NCBI RefSeq assembly: GCF_033115175.1
Contig: NC_084845.1
Span: 1,056,501-1,120,500 of the forward strand
DNA: 64,000 bases
Source of the DNA: Lepus europaeus
Lineage: Eukaryota; Chordata; Mammalia; Lagomorpha; Leporidae
Direction: 5' to 3'
The notes beneath the pieces were generated by a model, which was not told where the DNA came from, searched no databases, and was given only the letters and a program-made list of their open reading frames with translations. Shown here piece after piece: positions 46,411 to 58,168 of the stretch (the first letter of the stretch is position 1; each line of letters opens with the position of its first letter). Both the position numbers and the translations under genes were made by a program.

Positions 46411-47712
46411 ATCCGTCCATGTAAAATCTCGTCCTTCTCTATCTTTAAGTGTTACTGGCTAAGTAACTTGTGGACAGAAACAGAAGCATAATGGACAGAG
46501 CTTGATCATTGACTTACTTTTAATTTAGCAAACAGCCAGGCATGAAACAAGGGAGGATTCCTCACTCTACTTTGCAGAGCAGAATTGGGTATTTTTTTTT
46601 GAACTGGGTATTTTCATCTTAGTCATTGTCCTCACATGTCCTTTCTGCCTTATGAGTCCAGTTAAATCTCTCATCTATAATTTTCCATTCCTGAAATCTT
46701 TATTAAGACATTGTGATAACAGAGTTTACTCCCAGGTATACTTAATTGAAGAAATACATGAAAAGAACTCGTGAAGATAGGTCCCCTCCCTTTACTCCGA
46801 TCCTTCTTGGGGCTAAAAAAAAGACTTTGGGAATCTATATCTGACACGGATTCCTCTTCAAGTTCATTGGAAGAATCTTTCAGCATTTAGGACCAAACAA
46901 GATGCTACTGACAATGGCAAAAGCATGTGTTGTAAGTGTGGTGCCCTTAGATAAATTCCAAACATGATTTAACAAATCTAGCTAGAATAGGAATTGGAGA
47001 AATCTTTGGTGGGAAGAATGCTGTCTTTGTGTCTCAAAGGACAAATCTGCCACAGCCAACTGGAAAAACCAAGAGGGAAAATAAGCAAAGCATCTCAGGG
47101 TGTCACTCTGAGCCATCCTTGCAGACAGGGTCTTTCTAAATGAGGCTGTGCACTGCAGATTCCACTGTGACTGAAGAGCATACAGCTCAGAAAGGTTCCT
47201 TTGGACAAAGCAGAGCAGAACAGGTTGCAACAGAAGGCTGGAACATTTTCTCTGCTTATAAGGAGATAATGGGAGAATAGTGTTCATTTGAATTCCTGGA
47301 GTCTCAGTGGTAACCAGAAATAAGTAAATATAATATCATTTGCATTTTCAAAGATGTACAAAATGTTAATATCGCTTAAAGCTATTATTGGGAACTAGTT
47401 TATGTATCCAGAGATAGATGAGGCAAGCATAATGAAAGGAAGGCATGTTGTAACACATGAAAAAGACAAGGTGAGAAAGACAGATGAGATAAGGGCATTA
47501 AGGTGTAGGGAGTGAGAGAAGGAACCCAAGCACAGGGCCAGGTTGTGTTTCTAGCCAACCTGAGGGGTTTGTCTCTCGTTTCTGATTACACTGAACTTCT
47601 CAGAACTATGCACAGTTGCAGCCTTGAAGGATGATGAAAAAGAGGGGCACGATTGAAGAGAACTGCCAGCATGTTAGTCATGAGTCAGGACAAAGTCAGC
47701 AAACTGCTATTG
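46411..47712. other. U4 3' flank and start of U5
   Basis: Same content as 26332-27611 with copy-specific indels. No gene seen. Confidence 0.5.
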
Positions 47713-48045
47713 AGGGCTGGCATTGTGTTGCTGCTGATAAGTTCTTCCCTGGGACTCTGGCATCCCATACAGAGGCACCAGTTCGAGTCTGGTCTCCTCT
47801 GCTTCCAATCCAGCTTCCTGTCAAAGTGCCTAAGAAAGCACAAGATGGCCCAAGAACTTGGTTCCCTGACACCACGTGGGAGACCTGGATGGGGTTCCAG
47901 GACCTGGATCATGCTGTCTTGCTGCAGCCATAGCTGCCATGTGCAAAGTAAAGCAGCAGATGGAAGTTCCCTTTGTGTCTGAGTCTCTCCCTCTCTCTGT
48001 TATTCTGCCTTTCAAATAAATAAATGATTTAAACAAAAAATGCAG
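47713..48045 (+). mobile_element. CSINE (older type), shared with U3
   Basis: Head GGGCTGGCATTGTGTTGCTG, tail CTTTCAAATAAATAAATGAT. Paralogue of 27612-27948. Confidence 0.88.
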
Positions 48046-50130
48046 AAACCTTCATTCAGTGTTTCAATAAACCTATGTTAAGTACAGTGGGCCTGTCTTA
48101 TCAAGGATTTAGGAACCTTCCCCAATCCAAGTTCCTAGGTGGAAATCAACAGCAAATTTGGTTTTGTTTTGTTTTTAAAAGCCTTTCAAAGGATAGCTAT
48201 GTTAACTGCTTTCTGTATCCTCCCCTTAATTGGACCAGAGTTACATCAGCTCCTACACAAACTGCTATCTTTTCATAAGAGATTGAGCATCTTTTATTAT
48301 GGCTATTGTCCTTTTTGATACCTTTTCTGATACTTGCACAATAATATCTTATAGCAATTGATTTTAATATTATACAATTTAAGTAATAACATGCATAGAA
48401 TAAAGTAACAAGCTATGTAGAAAGAATCAATTTTCAAACGGGTATATAGACTAAAGGTTTGGTATTATTCTCTGAAGGACTGTGGAATCGATCTGAGCAG
48501 GATTTGATTTTTATAATATATCTGGCTATCTAATGATTTCGGTTATCCTGCTTACAGTTTGTTGAGCAATGGATTTTGTTGAAGTAGCAAGTTTCTTCCC
48601 TGTGCTCAGCATATTTGTCATCTGTTCATATCTTTCCACTTCCAAGTTCTTTCCTTTTCACTTCTGTGAACTTTAATCAATTGTATGATAGAGCTTGAGA
48701 GAAATTTTTGTGTGTTTTATTTGATGGCTAAATTATTGTCTGCATTCCGTCTCTCCCTACTCCTTCTCCTAGCAAGAGGTCACCCATTCCCAGGAACTTC
48801 TCTCCTCAGTCCTAACAGAGTATTTTACTATGGTGGGAAAAAAAGTTTATATCATGAAATGCAATGGTAACTTTAAAACTAAAAATATTCATCCTAGACT
48901 CTTCTGCTGCCTTGAAGCTCTTTCTTAGTCTTGCAGTTGGTTCTACACTTTCCCAGTCTTCCTTCCTCCTTAACTACCAAAGGTTTATTTTCTGGTTCTT
49001 TTGTAAGATCCTATTTCTTTGTCCACATCAAGAATAAGGGCATTTCTCTGGAATCTGAGGAGTCATCGGTTAAACATTTAAGAAACCTCATCACGGAAGT
49101 ACACACTCAGTGAGAGCCATCGCTTTCTTTGCCCAGATCTTCTGGCCTAAATCTCACTATTTCCTGATCTCAACCCCAAAGGAGAGAGAGTGTCAGAGTC
49201 AAAGGAACACAGCAACACTTCCCTCAAACTGTCCCTTCTGGATGCTTGGGAGACACCTAGCAAGCACTAGTAATAGTTTCTGGCAACTGGCAGAAGAAAC
49301 AGAAGTTGTTCAGAGTTACTCTCAGCTCCCCAGCAGCCACTCTCATTACCGAAACAGGCGACAGGATAATCAGAGCTCTAAAGGAAGGCAAGCTGAGAGA
49401 ATTCTAAATGATTGCTTCTGGGTTTGGCCGCCTCCCTGCAACACATCCTCCGTCATTTCTGGGCCATATTTCCCGGTAAAGACAAACATTTTAGGAGATC
49501 ACATCACCATCCTAGAGACAGACGCTCAGAAGAAAATAACTGTGGACCAGAACTGCGAGGTTGAATCGCTGAAAACATTATACTTCTTGACAAAGGTGAT
49601 ACTGGAGTGCTGACATGATCTTCTGCACATAGAGATGTGATGCTTGCTAAGGCAGTTGAGAAACTCCTAGTCCACTTATCAGTCTTCCCCTTTCAGGGAT
49701 GTGATCACCCATGATATTGCTGTGATGTGGAATAAGGCAATGCGAAGATCTGATGCTTTACAATGGGAGGTAATTCTGTCATTAGAATTCCAGGATGTTT
49801 TGAAGGAATTTCTGAGTCACACCCTTGTTATCTCAATGTCTGTGATAAGGAATCATTTTCTAATTCTCATCTCATGGGCAGCCAATAGGTAAGAAAATGG
49901 CCCTTTTCAATAGTTGAAAACTTGTTACACTGATTCTGAACCCCTGACATGATTCAAGGAGAAAGTGAATGTTTCTCTTGAGAAAACCATGGTGCTAAAA
50001 AGTATTTATTCCTCTTGAAGAAAGGAAAGCAGTTTTAAAGAGGGAAAACAATTCCATGGATACACATTTCTGATGCAAAATCATCAGATATATGATTTTA
50101 ATGTGACCTGTGATACTTTCTCTGATCTCT
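48046..50130. other. U5 5' flank
   Basis: Matches 27949-30340 without the CSINE at 29857. Contains the conserved upstream block (about 49110-49680); the splice-donor position reads CCTAGTCCAC. The 167-codon ORF at 49110-49613 lies in this noncoding block and I do not consider it a gene. Confidence 0.5.
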
Positions 50131-50144
50131 GAGAATGTGTTTTA

Positions 50145-51082
50145 TATTTTTAAGCATGATTCATTTTTATTTAGTTTCAAATAAGCTCAATGACAAAAAA
50201 AGTATTTAAAATACCATGATCAAAGACTTGAACAATGTGAGTGATAAGATAAACTATTATTGAATTCTATTCAAATTACAGAATATTATGAATGCACACT
50301 GACATAAATAAATGAATGAGCTAATAAGTGGGGAAGAAGAGACAAATCTCCGATTCAGAAGAAATCAAAAAACAGATATTTCACCCTGATGGAGGGGAAG
50401 CATAACTCCCTTCTCATTAGCTGTGGGCTGCATGTACTGACCTCCTTCCAGACAGCACAGCCTGAACACCAAGGCAATAAAGTAACTCTTCTGTGGCAAC
50501 ACCTGACAAACACAGAACACACCTCAGCCAGGGAGGTGATCAAAGTCAGGCTCAACACTGAAAGACACCAGGCACCCCTGATAATGTGATGAAGCACTTC
50601 ACCTGGACGATCTTCCTCCCCCAAACTCAGGACCCCAGGCAGACCAAGACAGCATCAAATTCCCAGAGAGAACAGTCTACAACATGCTTTACCAACACTC
50701 CTCAAAACTGGCAAGGTCATCCAAAAGAAGGGGAGTCAGAGAAACCATCACAGGGCAGGGAGCCTAAGTAGACACAGCATTTCAGTGTGATGTTCTCTCC
50801 TGCGTGGGATCCTGGACATAAAGCACAGTTGAACAGTTGATTGCTGTGATGTGAGTAGAACTGCAGAGCACAGGGCAGGCAGAACAAAGGCACAGAAGCA
50901 AGACAAGGATGCACTGGGCCTGGTTGTCTTTTCAAACCTATGTCTCCAAGAATCTCGTTTCTCTTCCCCTGGAAACTGCTCTGCCGGCGGGCTGCAAACG
51001 CCATCCCGGAGCGTGGCCGCCGAGGCGGGGCAGAGGCGGCCCTGGGCTCCCGGGCTCTGGCAGCTGGCACACGGTGCACGTC
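50145..51082 (-). pseudogene. Processed retrocopy of an unidentified transcript
   Basis: A 938-bp minus-strand insertion with 14-bp target duplications, GAGAATGTGTTTTA (50131-50144) and GAGAATGCGTTTTA (51083-51096). U3 has the empty site near 30341. The 5' end is CpG-rich (about 50980-51082), unlike anything nearby. A first frame of 95 codons starts at ATG 51004 (GGGATGG context, MAFAARRQSSFQGKRNEI...) and stops at 50717. The 3' end has AATAAA (ACTAAATAAAAATG) ~20 nt before a short A-rich tail. The distal half resembles an old L1M-type 3' end that the parent transcript would have carried as 3'UTR. I do not recognise the parent gene, and coding potential is unproven. Confidence 0.75.
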
Positions 51083-51096
51083 GAGAATGCGTTTTA

Positions 51097-51890
51097 ATCC
51101 ATTATCAAGTCTATTTATTTGCATTAGAGTTCCATAATCTAATCTATATTTGCCCATGGCATCCAGTATTCATTAATCGGTTGATTTGGTGAAGTGCTGA
51201 ATTTGAGTGTGTGTACGTGTGTCTGTATGTGTGTTGCTAGGAAATAACCACGTATTTAAGTCCTGTAGGGGCTAAACCACAGAGATACATACTGGTATAC
51301 GTTAATAAAAAGAACAGCTTGGGAGGAAATTTGTGTTGGAAGCCAAATCCTGCATTTTAAGGAATTGGAATTAAATTACAAGTTGGCATAACTTGGGAGA
51401 AAGAGAAACTCTGACCCATTTCACTGAAATCTACATGCATGATTCAATAGTTTGAGTACATCAAATTACCTCATGTGTGGGTGGCAGTAGACTCAGCTTG
51501 GTTTGGCATAAGCATAGGTTAGTGGAGATGTAGTTATTTGGCCATGCCACTCTGAATAAGCTCTAGAATGCATTTTTTTCTTTCAACATCTCCTTTGATG
51601 AGCTCAGAGGTCCATTCTCTCCTGAGTCACTTTTAGAGCAGCCCCTGAATATTCTTGATACCATCTGACAAGATGCCTCCCAGGGCATTGTTGATCAATC
51701 AGACACTGTCCATGTCTCAATCTTGGTTAATTTAATCAGAATTCTTCCTATTTCTTTAAGGCTGCAATAGGAACTTACATTAGGGGCTTCTTTATTTTTT
51801 CTGTGGTTATCTAAGCACAAAATTTCAACACTAAACTTTATGGAAACTTTGATAAAGCATAAAAGCACAAGCTTTCTTGTTCACCTTTTA
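51097..51890. other. U5 intron-like flank
   Basis: Unit sequence paralogous to 30345-31138. No gene seen. Confidence 0.5.
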
Positions 51891-51903
51891 AAAATCAATT
51901 CTT

Positions 51904-52230
51904 GGCCGGCACCGTGGCTTAACAGGCTAATCCTCCACCTTGCGGCACCAGCACACCGGGTTCTAGTCCCGGTTGGGGCGCCGGATTCTATCCCAGTTGC
52001 CCTTCTTCCAGGCCAGCTCTCTGCTATGGCCCAGGAAGGCAGTGGAGGATGGCCCAAGTTCTTGGGTCCTGCACCTGCATGGGAGACCAGGAGAAGCACT
52101 TGGCTCCTGGCTTCGGATCAGCGAGATGCGCTGGCCACAATGGCCATTGGAGGGTGAACCAACGGCAAAAAAGGAAGACCGTTCTCTCTGTCTCTCTCTC
52201 GCTCACTATCCACTCTGCCTGTCAAAAAAA
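51904..52230 (+). mobile_element. CSINE shared with U3
   Basis: Head GGCCGGCACCGTGGCTTAAC, box B GGTTCTAGTCC, CT tract, tail GCCTGTCAAAAAAAAATC. AAAAATCAATTC flanks both ends (about 51891 and 52227). Confidence 0.94.
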
Positions 52231-52304
52231 AATCAATTCGTTACTTTTATTACAACTTGCTAGTTCATTTTCATTCATCGTTATTCTGGGCCAAGCCTGT
52301 ACAT

Positions 52305-52453
52305 TGGTGCAGGGGCACGAACACTTGGGCCATCTTCTGCTGCTTTTCCAGGCAAATTAGCAGGGAGCCAGCCTGGAAGTGGAACAGCTGGGATTTCACT
52401 AGTGCACATATGGGATGCTGGCATACAGGCAGCAGCCTTAGACAACACTAGCC
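52305..52453 (-). mobile_element. CSINE remnant (head half)
   Basis: Same fragment as 31574-31720 (AACACTTGGGCCATCTTCTG, AGCTGGGATTTCACTAGTGC). Confidence 0.78.
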
Positions 52454-52531
52454 CTTGAAATATATTTTCATGCTACTTGATCCTGAGCTATATGGACACA
52501 ATTGGTTTTTCATACTTATTAATTTTAGTGT

Positions 52532-53200
52532 TACTTCCTCTGTCCTCAGAATCAGACCAAACCCTTCCTGGTCTGGCTGAAAAGCCAGTGAGAGCTTTTC
52601 TGACATGAAAAGCCAAGATGTTGTGGTTAAAAAAAAATGTTCTACATGGAGGATCTCTGTGAGTGAGACCCCAGCAGAAAGAAGTGGTCATCAAAGAAGG
52701 ATGTACTTTTCTCTAAAGGGAGAAGAGAACTTACACTTTGCTTATGGCCTTGTCAGAATACTGATGGAGTTTGTGCATTAGAAAGGCTCTCATAGCCTAG
52801 GCAGCTCATGTCAATAGCCCCAGGTGGTCACTGACATCATACATAAGAGTGTTAATTGTTAAATTAACAACAGGGGTCACTGTGTATCAACTCCCCATGC
52901 AGGAAATCTGTCCTCGAGTTTATTTATGAGAGTTAACTGTAAAACTAGTTCTCAGTTTTTTGTGTGTGTATGCAGGTAAGTGCACATTTCAGAAATCTTT
53001 ACTTAGTATAGAGTTGGTTTTCTGGGTTCAAAGTTAGTTAAAAATGAATTTAATGGAGAATTGGAGTGGGAAGGGGAGAGAGAGGAGGAGAGTGGTGGAG
53101 TATGGGTGGAAGGGTGGTTATGGTGGGTATGGTGGGAAGAACAACATATTCCTAAAATTGTACTTATGAAATTTGTATTCTTTTACAAATTAAATAATTT
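52532..53200 (+). mobile_element. L1 3'UTR fragment
   Basis: Paralogue of 31797-32446: CTCTGTCCTCAGAATCAGAC, GATCTCTGTGAGTGAGACCC, CTTTTCTCTAAAGGGAGAAG, and a decayed G-rich tract near 53070. Confidence 0.85.
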
Positions 53201-53848
53201 ATTAAAAAATTAAATTTAGTGTTACTAATTATACTAAATTTTGAATTCATCCTCTATATTTGAAACGAAGATAATTGGATTCTATACAAATGAGATCATT
53301 TAATTTTTTCTTCATAATATTTTATATTTTAGTTGGCATGAGTTAGTCATGCTTTCAATATTTGCTTTGAATTATTTGCTGTGATAGTATCATTGCACAT
53401 TTGGGGCCAATGAAAAAAGAGGGAATCTTTGGCTTCACCATTCTAAAATGCCACTGCACATATAATTAAATGTTGTGATAAATAATTACTCTGTCATAAT
53501 TCTCCTATAAAAAAGGTCACCCATATTGTAACATGAATTTCTACATTTTCAAACACCAGAATAATTGGTTACTTGGCAAAGGAACATTTAACCCAAACAC
53601 TACTGTAACACAAATGGACAAGGAAATGATATATCATGTAGGAACAAAGTGAATATGGATGAAAACTATTAGAAAAATCTGAAATAGCCATGCGAGAAGA
53701 TATACACAACCACCATCCAAATGCCTCTTAAGAAAATACAAAGAATGTATTTTACTAGCAGGCTTTTTTGAGCAGAAAAAAAATGGGTGGAAGTAAGAAT
53801 TGAACTTAAGCTTCCTCGATGAAATACATTAGCTCCATTTCTTTCCAG
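53201..53848. other. U5 flank up to the receptor splice acceptor
   Basis: Unit sequence ending at TTAGCTCCATTTCTTTCCAG (AG at 53847-53848). It keeps the empty site (AAGAAAATACAAAGAATG) of the CSINE pair seen in U1. No gene seen. Confidence 0.6.
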
Positions 53849-53909
53849 GACTTACTGGCTTTGCGTGAACTACTGCCCTGGTGACTGCATGCCATCCAGG
53901 GCTCTGACC

Positions 53910-54830
53910 ATGGGAATCATCTTTGTCTCTCAGACAGGAGTCGGAGTCCTAGGAAACATCCTGCTCCTTCTCTGCTATGGCTTCATTTCCTGCACTGGAC
54001 GAGGGATAAAACACATGGATTTGATTCTCCATAACCTACTTGTAGCCAACTGCTTGGTTCTTCTCTCGAGAGGCATTCCTCAGACCATGGCAGCTTTGGG
54101 GCTGAAATATTTCATGGACGATTTTGGATGCAAACTAGTTTTCTATGTTCATAGAGTGGCCAGAGGGGCATCTCTGAGTGCTACTTCTCTCTTGAGTGGC
54201 TTCCAGGCCATCACAATCAGCCTTAGCAGCCCCCAGTGGATGGAGCTCAAGGTCAAAGCCCTCAAATCTGTTCGACTTTCCATCATCCTCGGCTGGACCC
54301 TTCACCTGTTGGTAAATAGTATTGTTCCTATGTATATTACAGTGATGGGGGAGAGCAACAACCTCACAGAGAAAAAAGACTTAGGGTACTGTTCTGGTAT
54401 AATTATTGACAGAAATATATCCTTACTGCATTCCATGATGTTTTCCTTCATTGACGTCTTGCATTTGGTATTAATGATTTGGGCCAGTGGCTGCATGTTG
54501 ATCATTTTGTACAGACATAAGCAGAAGGTCCTACACATTCACAGCAAAAGCCTCACTCCCAAATGCTCCCCGGAGACGAGAGCCACCCACAGCATCCTGA
54601 TCCTAGTGGGCACATTTTTCTGTTTCTATGCACTGTCTTCCTTCTTTACTTTCTATATGTCCCTATTTGATAAACCCAGCTGGTGGCTGGTGAATACCTC
54701 TGCCCTTATGGGTTCATCTTTCCCCTGTCTTAGCCCCTTTGTGCTCATCAGCAGAGACCCCCGTGTCTCTAGGCTGTGGTATACCTGCGGCACAAAGAAC
54801 AATGAGTTTTGTAAATGGGTCAGAGCATGA
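53910..54830 (+). CDS. Vomeronasal type-1 receptor, intact (U5)
   Basis: A 306-residue single-exon 7TM receptor, a close paralogue of 8857-9777 with about 25 amino-acid differences by eye. It shares the TM3 Cys (C74), EL2 Cys (C161), NLT glycosylation site (N151), HKQKVLHIH, the SPETRATHSIL region and SPFVLISRDPRVS. The other EL2 glycosylation site is lost (NIT to YIT at 142). Many differences fall in TM4 and EL2 (such as C128G and P130T), parts facing the extracellular side in these receptors. Start chosen at ATG 53910 (ACCATGG); an upstream in-frame ATG at 53889 has a weak context, and before it the frame opens only with GTG. Splice acceptor at 53847-53848. Expected in vomeronasal neurons; ligand unknown. 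Confidence 0.93.
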   Translation: MGIIFVSQTGVGVLGNILLLLCYGFISCTGRGIKHMDLILHNLLVANCLVLLSRGIPQTMAALGLKYFMDDFGCKLVFYVHRVARGASLSATSLLSGFQAITISLSSPQWMELKVKALKSVRLSIILGWTLHLLVNSIVPMYITVMGESNNLTEKKDLGYCSGIIIDRNISLLHSMMFSFIDVLHLVLMIWASGCMLIILYRHKQKVLHIHSKSLTPKCSPETRATHSILILVGTFFCFYALSSFFTFYMSLFDKPSWWLVNTSALMGSSFPCLSPFVLISRDPRVSRLWYTCGTKNNEFCKWVRA

Positions 54831-55272
54831 AAATCCAGAATGCTGCATACTGTCCATTTATCAGTTCACCCTTCCATATTATATATAGCATTTACATTTG
54901 CTAAATCAGTTAGTGGATAGGATCAAAACAAGATAGACTGAGCGTGAACACAAAATTATTTCATTTAGCAGATAGCCAGGCATGGAACAAGGAGGGGCTT
55001 CTCATTTCTACTTTGCCTACATCAAATAGGAGTGTTTTTCTACAATCTTTATCCTCATGTGTCCTTAGCTCCATACAAATTCTGCTAAATCTTCCCTTGA
55101 CCATTTGCTTCTTTTAAAATCCTCATCTGATATATTATGTTAGTAACGTCTACTTTCAGTTTTCCTTATTTGATTAAATACCTAAAATAAACTCCTAAAA
55201 ATATGAGACTCCTACTTCACTCTGACTCTTTGGGGGCTATAAAAAGACTGTGAATATATTTATGATACAGGG
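54831..55272. other. 3' flank of the U5 receptor
   Basis: Similar to 9778-10210 and 34022-34467. Homology stops at TTTATGATACAG (about 55272), where unrelated sequence starts. Confidence 0.55.
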
Positions 55273-55507
55273 ATTTTCACAAGTAGTACCAAAGGATGAC
55301 TTCTGGGGTGGAAATGCATTACCAACTCTGCCCCAATCACTTGCTGGGACTGTCTAGACTGCCTACAGCCTCTCACAGATCTTTCTCATTTCCACACTAC
55401 TTCTTGAATGTTCCAGAATCTTGTCCTTGTTAGCTGAGATTTCAAGTTCTTGCACAAGACCTGGGGTTTTTCCAAAACAGTGTTCAGCAAGAAATTACCA
55501 AGTGCAG
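55273..55507. other. Inserted sequence of unknown origin next to the RPS7 fragment
   Basis: Not present in U1 or U3. The minus strand reads with few stops (two TAG codons) over ~220 bp and looks like a decayed coding fragment, but I do not recognise it. No target duplication seen. Confidence 0.35.
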
Positions 55508-55762
55508 CATGAATGCACAGATGGTGAAGCCTGGTGCCTAAAAGCCGTAGTGATCAAGTTCAGCATCTCCCAGGCGTGTATGGAACTGACATGAACTTTG
55601 ACCTTAAGGCTCAGCTCAGGCAACCGTAGATCATGGTGGTTGGAAATCGAAGTTGGTGGTGGTCGGAAAGCGATCATAATCTTTGTTCCTATTCCTCAAC
55701 TGAAACCTCCAGAAAATCCAAGTCCAGCTGGTATGTGAGCTGGGGGAAACTTCAGTGGGAAG
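55508..55762 (+). pseudogene. RPS7: RPS7 processed-pseudogene fragment
   Basis: Ribosomal protein S7 (eS7) is a 40S subunit component. Translation of 55647-55706 gives EVGGGRKAIIIFVPIPQL, a signature stretch of RPS7. Upstream, CCTTAAGGCTCAGCTCAGG encodes the LKAQLR segment, and CATCTCCCAGGCG lies where the earlier exon would end, so several exons are joined without introns. Frameshifts and a TAG near 55628 break the frame. The copy stops after CTTCAGTGGGAAG (the FSGK region), with no 3' half or A tail. There it joins unit sequence at CAGTGGGAAG, shared with the unit's own CAGTGGAAG. Non-functional. Confidence 0.9.
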
Positions 55763-56014
55763 AATATTGTCCTCATACCTCAAGGGTGAGCTCTGCCTGA
55801 GCCAACTGGGAAAACCTAGAGAAAAACAAGCAGAAGCTTCCCTGGGGCCACACTCCTTGCCCTCCTTGCAGATGCGAGCTTCCTAAGTGAAATCTCGGAC
55901 CACAGGGTCCTCGTGTGATTGGATGGCAGCTAGCTCATAAAATTTTCTGAACAAAGCAAGACAGAACAGTGTGCAATAAAAGGCTGAAATTTTCTGGTGT
56001 CTGTAAGATGTTAA
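55763..56014. other. End of U5 unit sequence
   Basis: Unit sequence (AATATTGTCCTCATACCTC) matching 34614 onward and 26945 onward. It ends at the target site of the full-length L1. No gene seen. Confidence 0.5.
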
Positions 56015-56026
56015 TTTTGAATTCCC

Positions 56027-57146
56027 GGTTGCTCTCCAAGATGGCGGAATAGGGAGGGAGCACACCAATAGTCCGGGAAGGGAAGGTCCAAAGAGGAGTG
56101 AGAATTTGTAGTTTTTGGGAAAGGGAAGCTCTTCCAAAACTGGGGAGACAGGGTGGACCTGCGAGGAGGACGCGGATGCCTGAAGAGCAGGACACCAGCA
56201 GGAGTTTGTACACACCAGCGCTGGAAGCTGAGGTGAGACAGGACGCTCACCCAGCACCGCTGTAACAGCTGCCGCTGCCCCTCCCCCAACCCACCCTGGG
56301 AGGGACACTGAGACACGTGCGACTGAGTGGGGGAGGAAATAGAAAACGGAACAGAGTGAGTAGCGCCTGCAGAAAGAGTGCGTGATTCAGGGGGACTAAT
56401 TGAGGGACTAAACAATCCAGGATCCCTCCCCCAAATGGGAGCTGCAGCGGGCAGGAAGCAGCCATCTTGTTTGTTTACATTCGGGTTTAAAGGAGAACTG
56501 CCTCTGCCTCCAAACTTTGGGCAGAGCCCAAAGGTGGAGTGGAGCGACAGGACACTCCTTGTGCAGGGGCAGGCAGCTAGGGAGGGCAGCTCAAAGCCCT
56601 GACACCAGTCAACTCAAGTTAAAAGATTAAAAAAAAAAATTAAACAGCGCCCACGGGAAGAGGGCAGGATCCAGGGGGATGAACTGAGAGTTCGAAAACG
56701 CCGGGATTCTTAGGAGCCGCCCAACTCACAATCAGAGCTGTAGTGGGCAGAGTGCAGCCATCCTGTTTGGTTACATTCAGGCTTAAAGGAGGCTGGCCTC
56801 TGCTCTGAAGGTGGAAGCAGCAGGGGCGGAGTCCAGAGGTGGTCTGGAGCTACTTGACACTCCTCACACAGGAGTGTGTGAGGGAGAGCGACTGACCAAT
56901 GAACCCCAGGCACAGACACATAAGGGCGAACTTAGGAACAAGGAAACCAGCCCCCAAGGGGCAGAGATTGGCACCTCAAAGCCCTGACACCAGCCCACTC
57001 AAGTTACAATAAATAAATAAATAAATAAATAAGTAAAAAATAAACAAACTCTAGAAGGCAGAGCAGCCTGCTTACACTGCATATTGGTACAGACTCACAG
57101 CAGCCCATAGCAGAGGGAAATCAACCTGAAAATCCACCCAGATGGA
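56027..57146 (+). promoter_or_regulatory. L1 5'UTR (internal Pol II promoter region)
   Basis: GC-rich relative to its surroundings and begins with the conserved CAAGATGGCGG motif, also seen at the 5' ends of the elements at 17345 (minus) and 18060. It contains two related blocks: GCCATCTTGTTTGTTTACAT at ~56461 and GCCATCCTGTTTGGTTACAT at ~56757. This suggests an internal repeat (monomer-like) of ~300 bp. An AAATAAATAAATAAATAAAT run lies near 57009. Confidence 0.8.
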
Positions 57147-58060
57147 ATGCCAAAAAACAAAACAAAAACCCACAATAAGAATATAGAAGAACATATAAAC
57201 TTGCCAATGGAGCAGGCTAAAACAACCATAACAGAGGCTGAAGAAGAAGAAGAATTTGAAACCATGCCAGAAAAAGAATTCAGAAAATTAGTAATCAGAT
57301 TACTTAGAAATAATGAGAAACAGTATCAAGAGCTGAACGAAAAACAAGCCCAAGGATTAGAGATCCTGAAGAGAAGCCAGAATGAAATACTGGAAATGAA
57401 AAACTCAATTTACCATATAAAAAACACCGTGGAATCCCTCAGAAATCGAACAGATGAAATAGAAGACCGAATATCAGAATTTGAAGACAAACTTCCAGAA
57501 ATAATAAAGTCAGTTCAATTGCAAGAAAAAGAAATTAAAAAATATGGTCGGAGACCTACAAGATTCAATCAAACGGTGTAATGTTCAGATAATAGGAGTC
57601 CCTGAGGTGTTGGAAAGAGAGAATGGATTGGATGGTGTTTTCAGTGAAATAAGAAAATTTCAAACAAAGGCAGCTGGATAACAACAGGCAAATTCAACAG
57701 ATAGCCAGGACTCCGAACAGGGAAGACCAGGAGAGAAATTCACTGTGACACATTGTGGCAACACTCAGCTCAGTGACACACAAAGAACAAATCCTAAAAT
57801 GTGCCAGAGAAAAATGACAAATCACATTCAGAGGTAAGCTAATCAGATTCACCCCAGACTTCTCATCGCAAATACTACAGGCAAAGAGACAATGACATGA
57901 TATATTTCAAGTTTTAAAAGACAAACAATGCCAACCTAGAATACTATACCCTGCAAAGCTATCATTTATGAATGAAAGGGAAATAAAGATCTACCAAAAC
58001 AAACAGAAACTGAAAGAATTTGTATCCACGCATCAAACCATATAACACTTGCTCAAAGAC
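57147..58060 (+). pseudogene. L1 ORF1, disrupted
   Basis: Starts at ATG 57147 (MPKNKTKTHNKN...). It encodes an acidic N-terminus and coiled coil through ~57540. A frameshift there gives a stop at 57579-57581. The rest (VPEVLERENGLDG-equivalent RRM start at ~57600, CTD segments to ~58060) is spread over other frames with stops. The coiled coil is shorter than that at 16430-15394 and 36758-37190 and is of a different lineage. Confidence 0.9.
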
Positions 58061-58168
58061 GTGCTGCACACAGAAATACAAAAACAAGAACTTCACTACA
58101 AAAAAAAAGGGAATTTAGAGTAACCTACAAACAAAGTTCAAAATACATAAACAGCTCGTTTAGGAAAC

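Larger units (their letters stand above)
42236..56014 (+). repeat. Right copy of the ~20.4-kb tandem duplication (units U4+U5)
   Basis: Counterpart of 21868-35270. Its left boundary coincides with the A tail of the L1 ending at 42235. Its right end is interrupted at 56027 by the full-length L1, after which unit sequence resumes at 63951. Confidence 0.9.

Noticed and set aside
49110-49613. 167-codon ORF in U5
   Set aside because: Lies in noncoding unit sequence; the other units break the frame, and it has no recognisable domains.
55883-56465. Several ORFs of 70-141 codons on the minus strand
   Set aside because: Antisense readings of the GC-rich L1 5'UTR.
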